From JAGRAX01 sp041391365 (GTDB lineage Bacteria; Bdellovibrionota_G; JALEGL01; JAGRMV01), in the NCBI GenBank assembly GCA_041391365.1, contig JAWKOC010000002.1, positions 310,001-374,000 of the forward strand: 64,000 nt of DNA, written 5' to 3'. The notes under the pieces were generated by a model. That model saw nothing but the letters and a program-made list of their open reading frames with translations. It made no database searches and had not been told where the DNA came from. Of this stretch, positions 36,122-45,522 are shown in pieces. The position numbers were made by a program, and so were the translations under genes. How positions within the stretch are numbered: position 1 is the stretch's first letter; every line of letters starts with the position of its first letter.

Positions 36122-37291
36122 TTACAATTTGTGCAAAATCTCTGAAACCAGATATCCAATTCTTGCAGTAGATAGCTCCTGTTCAATGTGAGCTTTTCCG
36201 AGCTTGGTTTTTTCGTGAGAGTTTTTGGGATCATCCAAAAAACGAGTCAAGACGTTGACAAGGTCTTGAACATTCCCTGCAGCAAATGCATCTCCGAATT
36301 TTCCTTCGCCGATGACTTCATAGGCACCTCCATGAGCGGAGACAATCACGGGAACATCCAAACAAAGAGATTCGATGATCACTCGACCAAAAGGCTCAGG
36401 CATCTTGGAGGGGACAACGCTGACATCAAAATCACAGACGTAAGGTCGTACGTCAGACTTGAATCCGCAGAAGATTACACGTTTTCCAACTCCCAATTCA
36501 AAAGCTAGCTTTTTGAGATTCTTCTCCAAGGGATTGAGGACTCCACTGTCTTGTCCGCCCACAATGGTGAGGTAGATGTTTTTTGTATCAGGTTGAACCT
36601 TTGCAAAAGCTTGGATCAAGTCATCGATTCCCTTCCACTCCACCAGGCGTCCAGCATATCCAACTACCATGGCCTCGGAGGGAATCGAGAATTCCTTTCG
36701 CAAAAGAGGCTCGATGGATGATCGCTGATAATAAGTGGTGTCGATCGAATTGTAGATGATATGTGTTTTTTCAGGACAAGATTGGAGATATTGCTCACTG
36801 GTGGCTTTGGAGTTGCAAATCACAGCTTTGACAATGTTCCTTGTTGCAAGAAAATCATAGAACCATCTTCCGAAACCCGAGAGATGCAAATTTCTGGCAT
36901 GCAAGATGACCGGAGTCTTGGTGATCCACCCCACGAAAACCCCTACAGGTTCGGCCAACATGTGATTGCAGTAAATGACATGCGGGCGGATGTGTTTCGT
37001 GAGTTTTGAAATTCGAATCATGGCCAATCCCACAGAAAATCCACCAAAAACATTGGCGAGCCAAGGCAGCTGAATGGATTTGGCCAAGGAAAAATGGCTT
37101 TTTTGAATTCTTTCCAGAAAAGAAGGTTCAACATGGAGGGTCGCATATTGTTCTAGGTCTTTGCCAATGATCCCATATTCTGGGACGACAACAATGGATT
37201 CAATGTCGGGCAACAGTCCTTTGAGAAGATGGAGTAAACTACGACCTGCGCCTCCTCCATTGACGCAGCTACTTAAGAAAAGGACTTTCAT
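36122..37291 (-). CDS. Glycosyltransferase family 4
   Basis: GT-B enzyme: the N-terminal acceptor domain has NGGGAGRSLLHLLKGL with the glycine-rich loop, and the C-terminal donor domain has GYAGRLVEWKGIDDLIQAFA followed by PEPFGRVIIESLCLDVPVI, the EX7E motif of retaining GT4 enzymes. The 389-residue length is normal. It overlaps the galE stop by four bases, so both belong to the second glycan cluster. Donor and acceptor cannot be assigned. No strong membrane anchor, so probably a cytoplasmic-face enzyme. Confidence 0.85.
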   Translation of the reverse strand: MKVLFLSSCVNGGGAGRSLLHLLKGLLPDIESIVVVPEYGIIGKDLEQYATLHVEPSFLERIQKSHFSLAKSIQLPWLANVFGGFSVGLAMIRISKLTKHIRPHVIYCNHMLAEPVGVFVGWITKTPVILHARNLHLSGFGRWFYDFLATRNIVKAVICNSKATSEQYLQSCPEKTHIIYNSIDTTYYQRSSIEPLLRKEFSIPSEAMVVGYAGRLVEWKGIDDLIQAFAKVQPDTKNIYLTIVGGQDSGVLNPLEKNLKKLAFELGVGKRVIFCGFKSDVRPYVCDFDVSVVPSKMPEPFGRVIIESLCLDVPVIVSAHGGAYEVIGEGKFGDAFAAGNVQDLVNVLTRFLDDPKNSHEKTKLGKAHIEQELSTARIGYLVSEILHKL

Positions 37292-38294
37292 GCGTTTTTC
37301 ACATACCAGCTGTATGCGCTCGTAAGCATCGTTTCAAGATTTCGTTGGGGTTTCCAGCCCAAAATGTGAAACGCTTTTGTGCAGTCTGCGACCAAAACGG
37401 CGGGGTCTCCTTTTCGATGAGGGTGAATTTCATAGCGCAAATCCTTGCTCAAGGTTTGTTGAGCGGCCTGAACGATGTCCAAGATCGAATATCCGCAGGT
37501 GCTGCCCAGATTGATAGCATGAGACTCATGTTTGGAAGATAGGAGATAATCCATCGCAAGGCAATGGGCTTTTGAGAGGTCTTCGACATGCACATAGTCC
37601 CGAATGCAGGTGCCATCCTTGGTTGGGTAATGATCTCCATAGATGGAGAGGGGTTTTTGAGTTGCAATGGACTTGCAAAGGTTGGGAATCAAGTGGGTTT
37701 CAGGATGATGAAATTCGCCAATTTCATACTGAGATGAACAGCCAGCCGCATTGAAGTATCGTAGAGCGACAAATTGGCAAAGATTCTTATCTGTCAATGT
37801 CCACAAAAACTCCTCGACCATTTTTTTGGTTGTGCCATACACATTGATTGGACGAAGCTCGCAAGTTTCTGCAATGGGAGTCGTGTTTGGAGTCCCGTAG
37901 ACAGCTGCAGTTGAGCTAAATACAAAGAGCGACAGTTGTTTTGGATGGCTTGAGAAAAAAGATCGATGCTCGCGGTAACATTGGTATGGTATTCCCAGAG
38001 GATGGATCTCCGGATACAGGCGGCTTTGGCAGCTAGATGCATGAGAACATCGGGCGTGTAGCGTTGGAAAAAGGTTTGAATGTCGGAAGGGTTTCGAATG
38101 TCACCTTCAAAGATTTCAAAGTCTTTTACAAATCTTCGATGACCCGTAGAGAAATTATCAAAGATCACCACATTCTTTTGATGGAGTTCTCTCAAATCAT
38201 GGGCGATCTGAGACCCAATGTATCCAGCTCCCCCAACCACCGCGATGGTTTCCTTATATTCAGAATTTTGAAATTTTGTTGCTACATCTTGCAT
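37288..38294 (-). pseudogene. galE: UDP-glucose 4-epimerase GalE, frameshifted
   Basis: The upstream frame starts with IAVVGGAGYIGSQIAHDL (NAD-binding motif) and GDIRNPSD, typical of GalE. Around 37925 the frame changes and the sequence continues as LFVFSSTAAVYGTPNTTP and VYGTTKKMVEEFL (the YxxxK), then LRYFNAAGC and YPTKDGTCIRDYVHVEDL to the stop at 37288. All GalE landmarks are present across the two frames. A second pair of small shifts near 38000 is likely, where the usual ESV-type stretch is garbled. The enzyme makes UDP-Gal from UDP-Glc. The break may be a sequence error, since the gene is coupled to the GT4 downstream. Confidence 0.83.
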
Positions 38295-38339
38295 ATTTTT
38301 TTGGACCTTTGGAAAAAACTATCATGAAAAGTGTATCGT

Positions 38340-39767
38340 TTATAATCTTTTCTTGATCGAAGTCTTGCTGATCCACCAAGCATAAAACAAAACCCCAGAT
38401 GCACACGCAACGATCCTATGAATTCCTAACCACTCTTTGCTGAGTGCAGTTGCTATAAAGACCAAGGAAAAAAGCATGAGTTTGTTTCGAATCTTTTTGC
38501 TAAAGATATCGAGATTAAGCCTCTTTTTCAGTTCGATCATCAACAAGGAACCGTACAGAAGGTAAATCACAAGAATGCTTGCGATGGCTCCTTTGAGTTC
38601 ATACATTGGAACCAATACAGAGAATGCAGCGGCCATTACAACAATGAGGGCTGCGGACAATGAGAACAATACATTTTGATGCTTTGTAAATAGCAAGTAC
38701 TGTTCAGGAACTCCGAAAAAGATCAACACCATTTGTGCAACAAGTAGACCTACAAAAATATGTTGATTCAACACAAATGATTTTCCATAAAGAATTAAGA
38801 TATCTTGATTGAAAAAAAACAATACAATTCCTCCAATAAAAATTGCATCCAGAGAAAAATTTAACATTTGATGCAAGTTCTTTTGCAGCTTTTCGTGATC
38901 ATTTTCCATGAAGATTTTATGCAAAAGTGGGCCAGCAATGGGAGCTACGGCACTGTTGATTTTTCCGATAAGACTGATTACGAGCACAGCCATCGAATAG
39001 ACAGCCAACTGTGAAAAAGAGAGAAATTTTCCCAGCAGAAAATAGTCTGCTTTTGTGCGCGTATAATTGGCAAAAGCAACCAGTCCCATTCCATAACTTT
39101 GATGAAAAAGTTCTCTGTAGCGGAGATTTAGCGTGAAACCTTTTGTTAGTTTGAAAAATGTAGAGATGTATAAGATCGTAGCGACGAAGCTGGCCAAAAT
39201 GTGGGCTTTGACCAATGCGAGGAGATTTGGTTCAAAGAGCAGAAAAAAGTATCCAAATGCCAAGATGCCGCCGGTTTCAATACAATTTCTAAAAATATTT
39301 TCGTATCTCATATCAAGAGTTGCTCTTGATACAATTGAAAAAAAGTTCAACATGCTCAATGGAGGAATCAGGTAGCAAAACTGTCGAAATTCATCCAATA
39401 CTTCACTCTGGTCAAAAAGAAGTTGAGATACCCATAGGGTCAACGCCGTAGACAAAAGCGTCAAAAGAAAAGCCAGAACAGCAATAAGAGGCAAGGCATC
39501 GTAGTTGTCTTCTTTTGAGTCTCGGGCAGATTCTGCATGGACATATTTTATGGTTCCATACTCCAAACCCATGGTAGCAATTTTGCTGATGGCTTCAATG
39601 ATGGAAAAAAACAAAACATATTGTCCAAAGGTTTCGGCTTTGAGCATTCGAGCAAACAAAACCATGTAGGCAAATCGAAAAAATCGAAAGAGCAGGCCAA
39701 AACTATTCCAACCGACGCCTTTCAAAAAAATAGCACTTTCATTCTTATGGTGTGGAGTATTCGACAT
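38340..39767 (-). CDS. Second polysaccharide flippase (oligosaccharide flippase family)
   Basis: A 475-residue polytopic protein with about fourteen hydrophobic segments and the PST-family pattern LGKFLSFSQLAVYSMAVLV after ADYFLL in mid-protein, much like Wzx-type exporters. It starts after AIFLKGVGWNSFGLLFRFFRF, an N-terminal helix typical of the family. It is the second flippase in the window and is grouped with the second nonulosonate genes, so it probably exports a different lipid-linked glycan from the one at 17211. It lies about 80 bases after the CMP-sugar gene, in the same direction. Confidence 0.83.
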   Translation of the reverse strand: MSNTPHHKNESAIFLKGVGWNSFGLLFRFFRFAYMVLFARMLKAETFGQYVLFFSIIEAISKIATMGLEYGTIKYVHAESARDSKEDNYDALPLIAVLAFLLTLLSTALTLWVSQLLFDQSEVLDEFRQFCYLIPPLSMLNFFSIVSRATLDMRYENIFRNCIETGGILAFGYFFLLFEPNLLALVKAHILASFVATILYISTFFKLTKGFTLNLRYRELFHQSYGMGLVAFANYTRTKADYFLLGKFLSFSQLAVYSMAVLVISLIGKINSAVAPIAGPLLHKIFMENDHEKLQKNLHQMLNFSLDAIFIGGIVLFFFNQDILILYGKSFVLNQHIFVGLLVAQMVLIFFGVPEQYLLFTKHQNVLFSLSAALIVVMAAAFSVLVPMYELKGAIASILVIYLLYGSLLMIELKKRLNLDIFSKKIRNKLMLFSLVFIATALSKEWLGIHRIVACASGVLFYAWWISKTSIKKRL

Positions 39768-39845
39768 TCCTTGCAGCTTGCTAAATTAACATTCTTTGTT
39801 TTTGGGGAGTGTAACTGAGTGAAACATTGAATTCTTTGACTCAAA

Positions 39846-41015
39846 TCATATGGAAAGTGCAAGATCCTGGGCTTCCAAAATTAGATTGCACAATTCTCGA
39901 ACAGCTCCTTCTCCACCCTTGCTTGAGAGGGTGTATGCATTTTTTTTGATGATAGGATCGGCATCAGCTGGACAAAAAGACTGTCCAGCGTGTTGAAGAC
40001 ATTCTAAATCTCCTAGATCATCGCCAATGTAGGCGATATCTTTCCAGGTCATGTCTTCAGGCTGATCTTTTAGCCACTGATCTACAACACTTTTTTTGTT
40101 TTTGATTCCATGGAAATAGTGCTTGATTCCGATTTTTTTCATCCGAGCATGAACCGAAGAGCTGCTTTCTGCAGTGATGACACAAACTTGGATGCCCTTG
40201 CTCTCAAGTAGGTTCATCCCTTGTGCATCTTTGGTAACAAACTTTTTCATCACCTCACCTTCTGCAGAATAGTACATTCCTCCGTCAGTCAAGGTGCCAT
40301 CGACATCGACCATCAGACATTTAATATCTTTTAGGTTGGGGAGAGTCTTTTGCTTGAGCAAAAGGTTTTCGAGCATTTCCCAATCTTGAGGTTCATCGAT
40401 TTCCACAGAAGATTCTTCTCTCATCTTGTGAATGCCGATTTGGCCAGCCAAACGACTTTTGTATGTTTCTAGGATTTCCTTTTTTGTGATGTAAAAGGCG
40501 CCATTTTCTAGCATATAGGGGGTAAAATCTTGTCGTCTTGGACGTTTTTTGGGGTCGTAGTTGATGGGCACTGCATCTCTTGACCACAGAAAGCGTTTGA
40601 ACTCTGTGGCTGTAAGAAGAGAGTCCAAATGGTTGGCCTTGAATGTTTGATGTGCTTTCCTAAAGTCAGAGGCTTGAACCAGAGGGCTTGTGACTTGAAT
40701 CAGTGTAATGGTTTCAAAAGCTATCTTTGAGGCAAAATCGAGCATGACACTCTCTGTGCTAGCTTCATCTGTTGCCAAAGAAGCGTCCCGGCGGATCGTT
40801 GTAACGCTCTCGCCAAAAAAGTGATGAACACATGTTTCGATCTCTGGGGAATCTGTGGATACATAAATGTGGTCAAATACTGCAGAGTCCAATGCAGCTG
40901 ACGTTGCCCACCAAAAAAGAGGTTTCCCTGCAATCGATTTGATGTTTTTTTTGGGAATGGACTTTGAACCCCCTCGCATGGGAATTAGGGCTACACTTTT
41001 TGCAATGGTGGCCAT
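39846..41015 (-). CDS. Bifunctional CMP-nonulosonate synthetase fused to a KdsC-type HAD phosphatase
   Basis: Residues 1-225 are a NeuA-type cytidylyltransferase with IPMRGGSKSIPKKNI (residues 11-25) and LIQVTSPLVQASDF. Residues 230-389 are a HAD-superfamily phosphatase with DVDGTLTDGG (D237, D239), VITAESSSSVHAR and IGDDLGDLECL, the KdsC/KDN-9-phosphatase subtype. The same order of domains is known in animal CMP-sialate synthetases, where the HAD part is non-catalytic; here the nucleophile Asp and other motif residues look intact. The fusion implies one protein that dephosphorylates a nonulosonate-9-phosphate and then activates it with CTP. It follows the NeuB-like gene by 12 bases. Confidence 0.85.
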   Translation of the reverse strand: MATIAKSVALIPMRGGSKSIPKKNIKSIAGKPLFWWATSAALDSAVFDHIYVSTDSPEIETCVHHFFGESVTTIRRDASLATDEASTESVMLDFASKIAFETITLIQVTSPLVQASDFRKAHQTFKANHLDSLLTATEFKRFLWSRDAVPINYDPKKRPRRQDFTPYMLENGAFYITKKEILETYKSRLAGQIGIHKMREESSVEIDEPQDWEMLENLLLKQKTLPNLKDIKCLMVDVDGTLTDGGMYYSAEGEVMKKFVTKDAQGMNLLESKGIQVCVITAESSSSVHARMKKIGIKHYFHGIKNKKSVVDQWLKDQPEDMTWKDIAYIGDDLGDLECLQHAGQSFCPADADPIIKKNAYTLSSKGGEGAVRELCNLILEAQDLALSI

Positions 41016-41027
41016 TCAGTCCGAACT

Positions 41028-41903
41028 CTATATTCTTTTGATGGAAGCTGCTTTGAGTTTGTCTCTTTGAATACCTTCGATGGGAAGGATATCTTCTCTT
41101 TTGTAGGTAAGCGCTTTGCCAACATTTTTTACATCCCGACAAAGTTTTAACAGTCCACTGACTTCTAAGGAAGCGGCATGGTCTGTTCCTTTCCAGGTTC
41201 TGTCCAAAGTGAAATGTCTCTCAATCCAAGTGGCCCCTAAGGTCATGGCTGCGATATCTGCAGCAATGCCCAAATGATGGCCTGAAAAGGCAATTTCTTT
41301 GACTCGATCTTTGTAGTGTTCGTTCAGTCGAACGACTTCGAGTAAACAAATGTCTTCAAAAGGCACTGGATAACCTGAAGTGCATGAGTAAAGCACCGTT
41401 CGCTTTGCAGCATTGTTTTTTTCAAGAAAAACCACAATCTCTTCAATTTCTTCTTTTTTCGTCATGCCCAGGGAAATATGAATGTCTCCTTCATAATTCT
41501 GAGAAAGTTCTTGAAGGAGTTCGAAGTTAAGGTTGCACGCCGAAGGGATCTTGATGAAATCTGGAGCCAATTGGACAATTTCTTTTGCCGAGGTCAGGTC
41601 CCATACGGAGGTTGAGTACCCAATTTTTGCTTCCGCGCACCATTTTTGAAGTTGCTTGTGTTGATCAACGTCAAACTCCAAAAACTCTCGATGTTCTCCA
41701 TAGGTGCTGCCATAGCTGTTGGCTGGAACAGGGTGAGGGGTGTTGTATTCTTCTTCTGTCAAGAGTTCTCGATTGTTACGTTTTTGAAATTTTACGTAGT
41801 CGGCTTTGCACACGGTCGAAGCAAGAAAAATCATTTCCCTTGCGATTTCCATGTCTCCTTTATGATTGCATCCTACTTCAGCAATGACTTTCGTTTTTTT
41901 CAC
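41028..41903 (-). CDS. NeuB-family nonulosonate (9-phosphate) synthase lacking the SAF domain
   Basis: A NeuB-type barrel with VIAEVGCNHKGD near the start, DYVKFQKRN, FIKIPSACNLNFELL and the conserved GATWIERHFTLDRTWKGTDH near residue 230. The protein ends after about 291 residues, without the antifreeze-like SAF domain that closes LegI at 7320. The start is a GTG at 41903 with AAGGAG seven bases upstream; an in-frame ATG at 41939 lacks such a site. A shorter synthase next to a cytidylyltransferase-phosphatase fusion suggests that its product is a nonulosonate 9-phosphate (Kdn-9-P or Neu5Ac-9-P), but the substrate is inferred, not shown. Confidence 0.8.
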   Translation of the reverse strand: MKKTKVIAEVGCNHKGDMEIAREMIFLASTVCKADYVKFQKRNNRELLTEEEYNTPHPVPANSYGSTYGEHREFLEFDVDQHKQLQKWCAEAKIGYSTSVWDLTSAKEIVQLAPDFIKIPSACNLNFELLQELSQNYEGDIHISLGMTKKEEIEEIVVFLEKNNAAKRTVLYSCTSGYPVPFEDICLLEVVRLNEHYKDRVKEIAFSGHHLGIAADIAAMTLGATWIERHFTLDRTWKGTDHAASLEVSGLLKLCRDVKNVGKALTYKREDILPIEGIQRDKLKAASIKRI

Positions 41904-42051
41904 GCGGGAACTCCTTGAACTAGCGGTTGAATGTACCATTGTGGCAGCCTATGACCCATGTTTTTGGGATCCTATTGCCCCGACCCTCTTTTAAAGAGAG
42001 GATTTGGGTATGTCAACTAATCAAAAAAAGGTTGATCGTCTCCCCCGGAAG

Positions 42052-42951
42052 CTATTGCAGGAGTACTCTGGATTGGATGCCACTTTCTTCGAGAGCGTTG
42101 TAGATTAGCTCCACCCTTTTTTTGCGTGCTCCAATTTTGGAAAGAGGAATCTTATAATAACAGAGCGAAGAATCAGGATAAAAGTACTTGAGGGAGAACA
42201 AGGCTGTTGAAAAAAAGCTAATAAACTCGATAATATCGATTGAAAGCTCCATCCGAATCAGTTCGATTGGATATTGCAATCGAATCACCTCTATGGAGGC
42301 TTGATCAAAAATCTCTTTTTTTAGCTCGGGGAGATGTTCTCCTTCATACCGATGGGGAACATAGATGATTTTTGTATTCGGGTGGTCTCGTTTTAGGTCG
42401 CCTACCATTTGCGAAAGGTAGGATTTGTATTCTTTCAAAGTGCTGATTTTGGATTCAATGAATTTTGCCCCGACAATCACTACAGCTCGTTTTCCTCCTA
42501 CCTGCACCGATTTCAAATGATTTGCCAAGTAGTGAAAATTGTTTTTTTCTTCAGGTTTTTGACCAAACAAACTGAATCGTCTGGCTTCACTCTGTCGTTC
42601 CAGGGTGGCTGTTCCATCGTCCAAAAAGACAAACCGATCTAGGGGGAAAAAACACCTCATGGCTTTGGTGAAAAAACTGTTTTCATCCCCAATCAGAATC
42701 GAAAGAGCTTTTTTCCCGTCGTTGAGGGCCACCCACCATCCATAAAAGATCAAAAAAAACCAGTTGGATAGGTACGTGACCTTTCGATAGTCCATGGGAA
42801 TGCTTTGGATGGTTTGTTTGATCTGGTTGTTGTTGGTTTCAATGCCTGTTTGTCGTACCAACAGATGAATCGAGGAGGGGAGCACGCCTTTGGATTTGGC
42901 GTATTCTATAACCTGTAAGTACTGAAAAGGCGATTCTACGTAGGCAAGCAT
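42052..42951 (-). CDS. GT52-like candidate sialyl/nonulosonyltransferase
   Basis: N-terminus LAYVESPFQYLQVIEYA matches the first strand-helix of GT52 and related GT-B sialyltransferases (VQTPLQ-type start). Three motifs follow in the right order: FLDDGTAT (DDG, residues 111-113, the D/E-D/E-G motif), YVPHRYEGE (H200, in the place of the HP motif) and ISFFSTALFS (Ser/Thr motif, about 245-249). These are the conserved elements of bacterial GT38/GT52/GT80 sialyltransferases. The frame is open upstream to 43005, but the ATG at 42951 gives the family-like N-terminus. It is next to the NeuB-like and CMP-synthetase genes, so a transferase for their product is the natural reading. Confidence 0.68.
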   Translation of the reverse strand: MLAYVESPFQYLQVIEYAKSKGVLPSSIHLLVRQTGIETNNNQIKQTIQSIPMDYRKVTYLSNWFFLIFYGWWVALNDGKKALSILIGDENSFFTKAMRCFFPLDRFVFLDDGTATLERQSEARRFSLFGQKPEEKNNFHYLANHLKSVQVGGKRAVVIVGAKFIESKISTLKEYKSYLSQMVGDLKRDHPNTKIIYVPHRYEGEHLPELKKEIFDQASIEVIRLQYPIELIRMELSIDIIEFISFFSTALFSLKYFYPDSSLCYYKIPLSKIGARKKRVELIYNALEESGIQSRVLLQ

Positions 42952-43099
42952 AATATATGAGGTCACACATGTACCAAAAGTTTGATGATAAGCAATATAT
43001 TCCATACCTAAGTCTGAGGAAGGGACTCATTGAAAATGGATCAATCATGTGTGAATGTTGGGTTGTATTTTTGATATCGGTGTTAGATAAAGGCTCTGT

Positions 43100-43468
43100 A
43101 TGAAAACCAATACGCATGTTCATCAAAGACCTTGGGGCACCTGGACTCTTCTGTCAAAAGAAGATCACTCTCTTGTAAAAATCATTCAGGTCAATCCAAA
43201 TGCTCGACTGAGTGAGCAGAGTCATGTCTTTCGAAATGAACATTGGGTCATCATCGAAGGCCGTGGACTGATCAGCATCGATGGGGTCGATCAAGTTTAT
43301 TCCCAAAATCAATATGTCTTTATTCCAAAAGGTTCCAAACATAGGGTGAAGAACATTGATCCTCAAAAGCCCCTGTTGATTGTAGAAGTTCAGACCGGCG
43401 AAAAGTGTATTGAAGAAGATATCATTCGATATGATGATGATTACGGTCGCGTGACTCCGCAACTTTGA
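43100..43468 (+). CDS. Stand-alone cupin (type II mannose-6-phosphate isomerase-like)
   Basis: A 122-residue protein beginning HQRPWGTWTLLSK, the hallmark of the C-terminal cupin of type II mannose-6-phosphate isomerases/GDP-mannose pyrophosphorylases. The metal-binding cupin motif appears as SEQSHVFRNEHWVIIEGRG, and IPKGSKHRVKN is the second cupin motif. Without the nucleotidyltransferase domain it is a free-standing cupin, found in many polysaccharide loci. It may isomerise mannose-6-phosphate and fructose-6-phosphate or serve as a sugar-binding accessory. It stands alone on the plus strand within the cluster. Confidence 0.8.
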   Translation: MKTNTHVHQRPWGTWTLLSKEDHSLVKIIQVNPNARLSEQSHVFRNEHWVIIEGRGLISIDGVDQVYSQNQYVFIPKGSKHRVKNIDPQKPLLIVEVQTGEKCIEEDIIRYDDDYGRVTPQL

Positions 43469-43552
43469 TTCGCCATAAAAATAGGGTCGTTGCTAAAAAT
43501 TATATAGAGTTCTGTAAGAGAGCCGTCATCAGGCCAGATTTGAGAACTCTGA

Positions 43553-45094
43553 TCAATCAAACGTATAGCGTAATTGAAGAGTCGATAGAAAATGAGTGTC
43601 TGATGTGAATTTTTTGTAATTTTCATGAATGACGTGTTCTACTCCGGCTCCAACGATGAGATCAAAGTTTTTTGAGAGGTGAGAAAAAAAGTTGATCTCC
43701 ATAGTATTTCTTTGCTCAGGAAATTCAAACTCGGGCTCTACGGTTTCAATTGGAATTTCAGGACCGGATGATGTTGCTTCTCCAAGTTTTCCTCTTACTT
43801 CGTAGGAAAAAAGTCCTTCGAAATAGTATTTTTCATTGGGGAAAAACCGAATTCGACCATAAACTCCAGTGCCGTCGGGACCAAGGGTGGCGCCCAACAG
43901 TCGATTTTTGTATATCAATCCATGTGAATAGGTGCCGTGACGATATGTAATGTGATTGGTGCGCATCCACTCAAAGGTTGCATCTATTTTTTCTGAACCA
44001 ACTTTTTGGAAGTGTATACCCACCAGGTTCATAAAATGTCTTGGATGTAGCAGTCGTAAAATCTTAGGGTCACAGCAATCTTCTCCCATCAATTCGAAAT
44101 AAGGTTCGATCCCGAGTTCTTGAAGTTGGTATCGAAAGGACAACAAATAGTTCCGGTTTGGGTTCACGTTGCCCGTGTCCACCAGTTTTTCTGAGAAAAA
44201 CAAAAGTGGATTTTGTGCTGCCCCATTTCCACCAAACATGAAGATTTGTCCCAAGGTAAATTCCATATTGGATATGGGCATGAAAGAAAAATTCAGACCG
44301 ATGACATGGGGATCGGGAATCTGCTGGTTTTTGTCAAAAAATGCATAAAAAAGTTCCCATCTTGTTTCGCCGAGAAATTCCAAAAAAGAAGGCATGGAAT
44401 AGGAGTCCAAGCTGGAAAGACGGATTTCCCAAGGTGCCTGGTTTTCAGCGGCAAACAAAAAGTGATTGAGTTTTCCCACTCCCCAAGTGGTAGGGATTTT
44501 TCCTCCCTGGATACGAAGGTTTCTCAAAGTGAAACCGGCGGATAACTGCTCTATAAAAAATAACGAGTCGTTTTCAACGGACAAGTGGTGTTGTCTTGGT
44601 CGAAAATAGGTTCGTGATGTAATCTGAAAAAAATCAGCAACATTAACATCAGCACTGTATTTTAAAAATCCCCAGTTGCCTCGATCCGATTGCAGTCCCT
44701 GTATTCCTTTGTACTGAGTATGACCATAGCCTTGGGTTTGCAAATAACGGAATCCTCTTGCGTTTGAGTATCCATAGCCGAGTTGTAAGTCGTGCCAATA
44801 TTCAATGGTGTTGCTTGAATATGTGCTGGTGAGGTAACTGTTCGCTAAGCTTGAATCGAAGGTTTGAATTTTATCAGAAAGCTCTTGGTCTGATTTAAAT
44901 TTTTTTTGTAGAGACAGTCTATCTATATAGAGTCCTTGGTGAATTCCCTTTTTATCTGGATGAAGATCAAAAAAACGAAACACCCTTTGCTGATATATTT
45001 TTTCAAAGGTGGGAAATGCGTGGGCTATATTGGAGGAAAAGATTGTGAAAAAAAGGACCAGAGTATGAAAGAGCAAAATTCTAATACTTGTCAT
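43553..45094 (-). CDS. wzi: Wzi-like capsule assembly outer-membrane barrel
   Basis: A 513-residue exported protein with a signal peptide (residues 1-26, ending NIAHA) and many amphipathic beta strands, for example FFQITSRTYFRPR, GVYGRIRFFPNEKYYFEGLFSYEV and a final strand ending LRYTFD. The sequence EWMRTNHITYRHGTYSHGLIYKNRLLGATLGPDG is like the conserved C-terminal half of Wzi (capsule assembly) proteins. Wzi is an outer-membrane lectin that anchors group 1 capsule to the cell surface. It points to a capsule-like product for the second cluster. Its start overlaps the 98-residue gene upstream by four bases. Confidence 0.75.
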   Translation of the reverse strand: MTSIRILLFHTLVLFFTIFSSNIAHAFPTFEKIYQQRVFRFFDLHPDKKGIHQGLYIDRLSLQKKFKSDQELSDKIQTFDSSLANSYLTSTYSSNTIEYWHDLQLGYGYSNARGFRYLQTQGYGHTQYKGIQGLQSDRGNWGFLKYSADVNVADFFQITSRTYFRPRQHHLSVENDSLFFIEQLSAGFTLRNLRIQGGKIPTTWGVGKLNHFLFAAENQAPWEIRLSSLDSYSMPSFLEFLGETRWELFYAFFDKNQQIPDPHVIGLNFSFMPISNMEFTLGQIFMFGGNGAAQNPLLFFSEKLVDTGNVNPNRNYLLSFRYQLQELGIEPYFELMGEDCCDPKILRLLHPRHFMNLVGIHFQKVGSEKIDATFEWMRTNHITYRHGTYSHGLIYKNRLLGATLGPDGTGVYGRIRFFPNEKYYFEGLFSYEVRGKLGEATSSGPEIPIETVEPEFEFPEQRNTMEINFFSHLSKNFDLIVGAGVEHVIHENYKKFTSDTHFLSTLQLRYTFD

Positions 45095-45387
45095 GGAGTG
45101 GTTTCCAAGGTTTGAAGCTCAGACCATGCAGGCATTTCGGTTCCTGCGGGATTCATGTCTGGCATGGGTGCAGGGATGTATGTCGGTGAAACGTTTTGTC
45201 TTGGCTTTTTTTTCATGGCCCCAATGATGGCAAATACGAGGAGACCAAATTGTATCGATCCCGCTGTGAGCATCATTGTGTCTCGGGTTTTCCATTCTTC
45301 AGCATGAAGAGAAGGAATAGAGGGAAAAAAGGTTGTGGTGGCAATCAAGAAAGAGAGGAGCAAAATGAGGCCACGTTTCTTTTTCAT
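45091..45387 (-). CDS. Small exported/membrane protein upstream of Wzi
   Basis: A 98-residue protein with a signal-like hydrophobic N-terminus (residues 5-22, ending SLHAEE), a second hydrophobic segment (LTAGSIQFGLLVFAIIGAM, about 40-58), then KKKPRQ and a Pro-rich tail. It may be a small inner-membrane protein with a short periplasmic or cytoplasmic tail. I do not recognise a family. Coupling to the Wzi gene (ATGA overlap) suggests a role in the same surface-assembly step. Confidence 0.6.
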   Translation of the reverse strand: MKKKRGLILLLSFLIATTTFFPSIPSLHAEEWKTRDTMMLTAGSIQFGLLVFAIIGAMKKKPRQNVSPTYIPAPMPDMNPAGTEMPAWSELQTLETTP

Positions 45388-45522
45388 TTCACCGACGATA
45401 TATCATGCCTATGGATTTGTGGATAATTCATTTTGCCCCATGAAAGTCTTTCCTGTGTTAGGCCATGAAGAAATATGTTGATATGAGAATTGAAAAAAAC
45501 ATCAACGGGATCGGCAAAATGA

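Noticed and set aside
41985..42001. Imperfect hairpin CCTCTTTT/AAAGAGAGG between the GT52-like and NeuB-like genes
   Set aside because: The stem has a bulge and no T run; it does not decide any transcription boundary.
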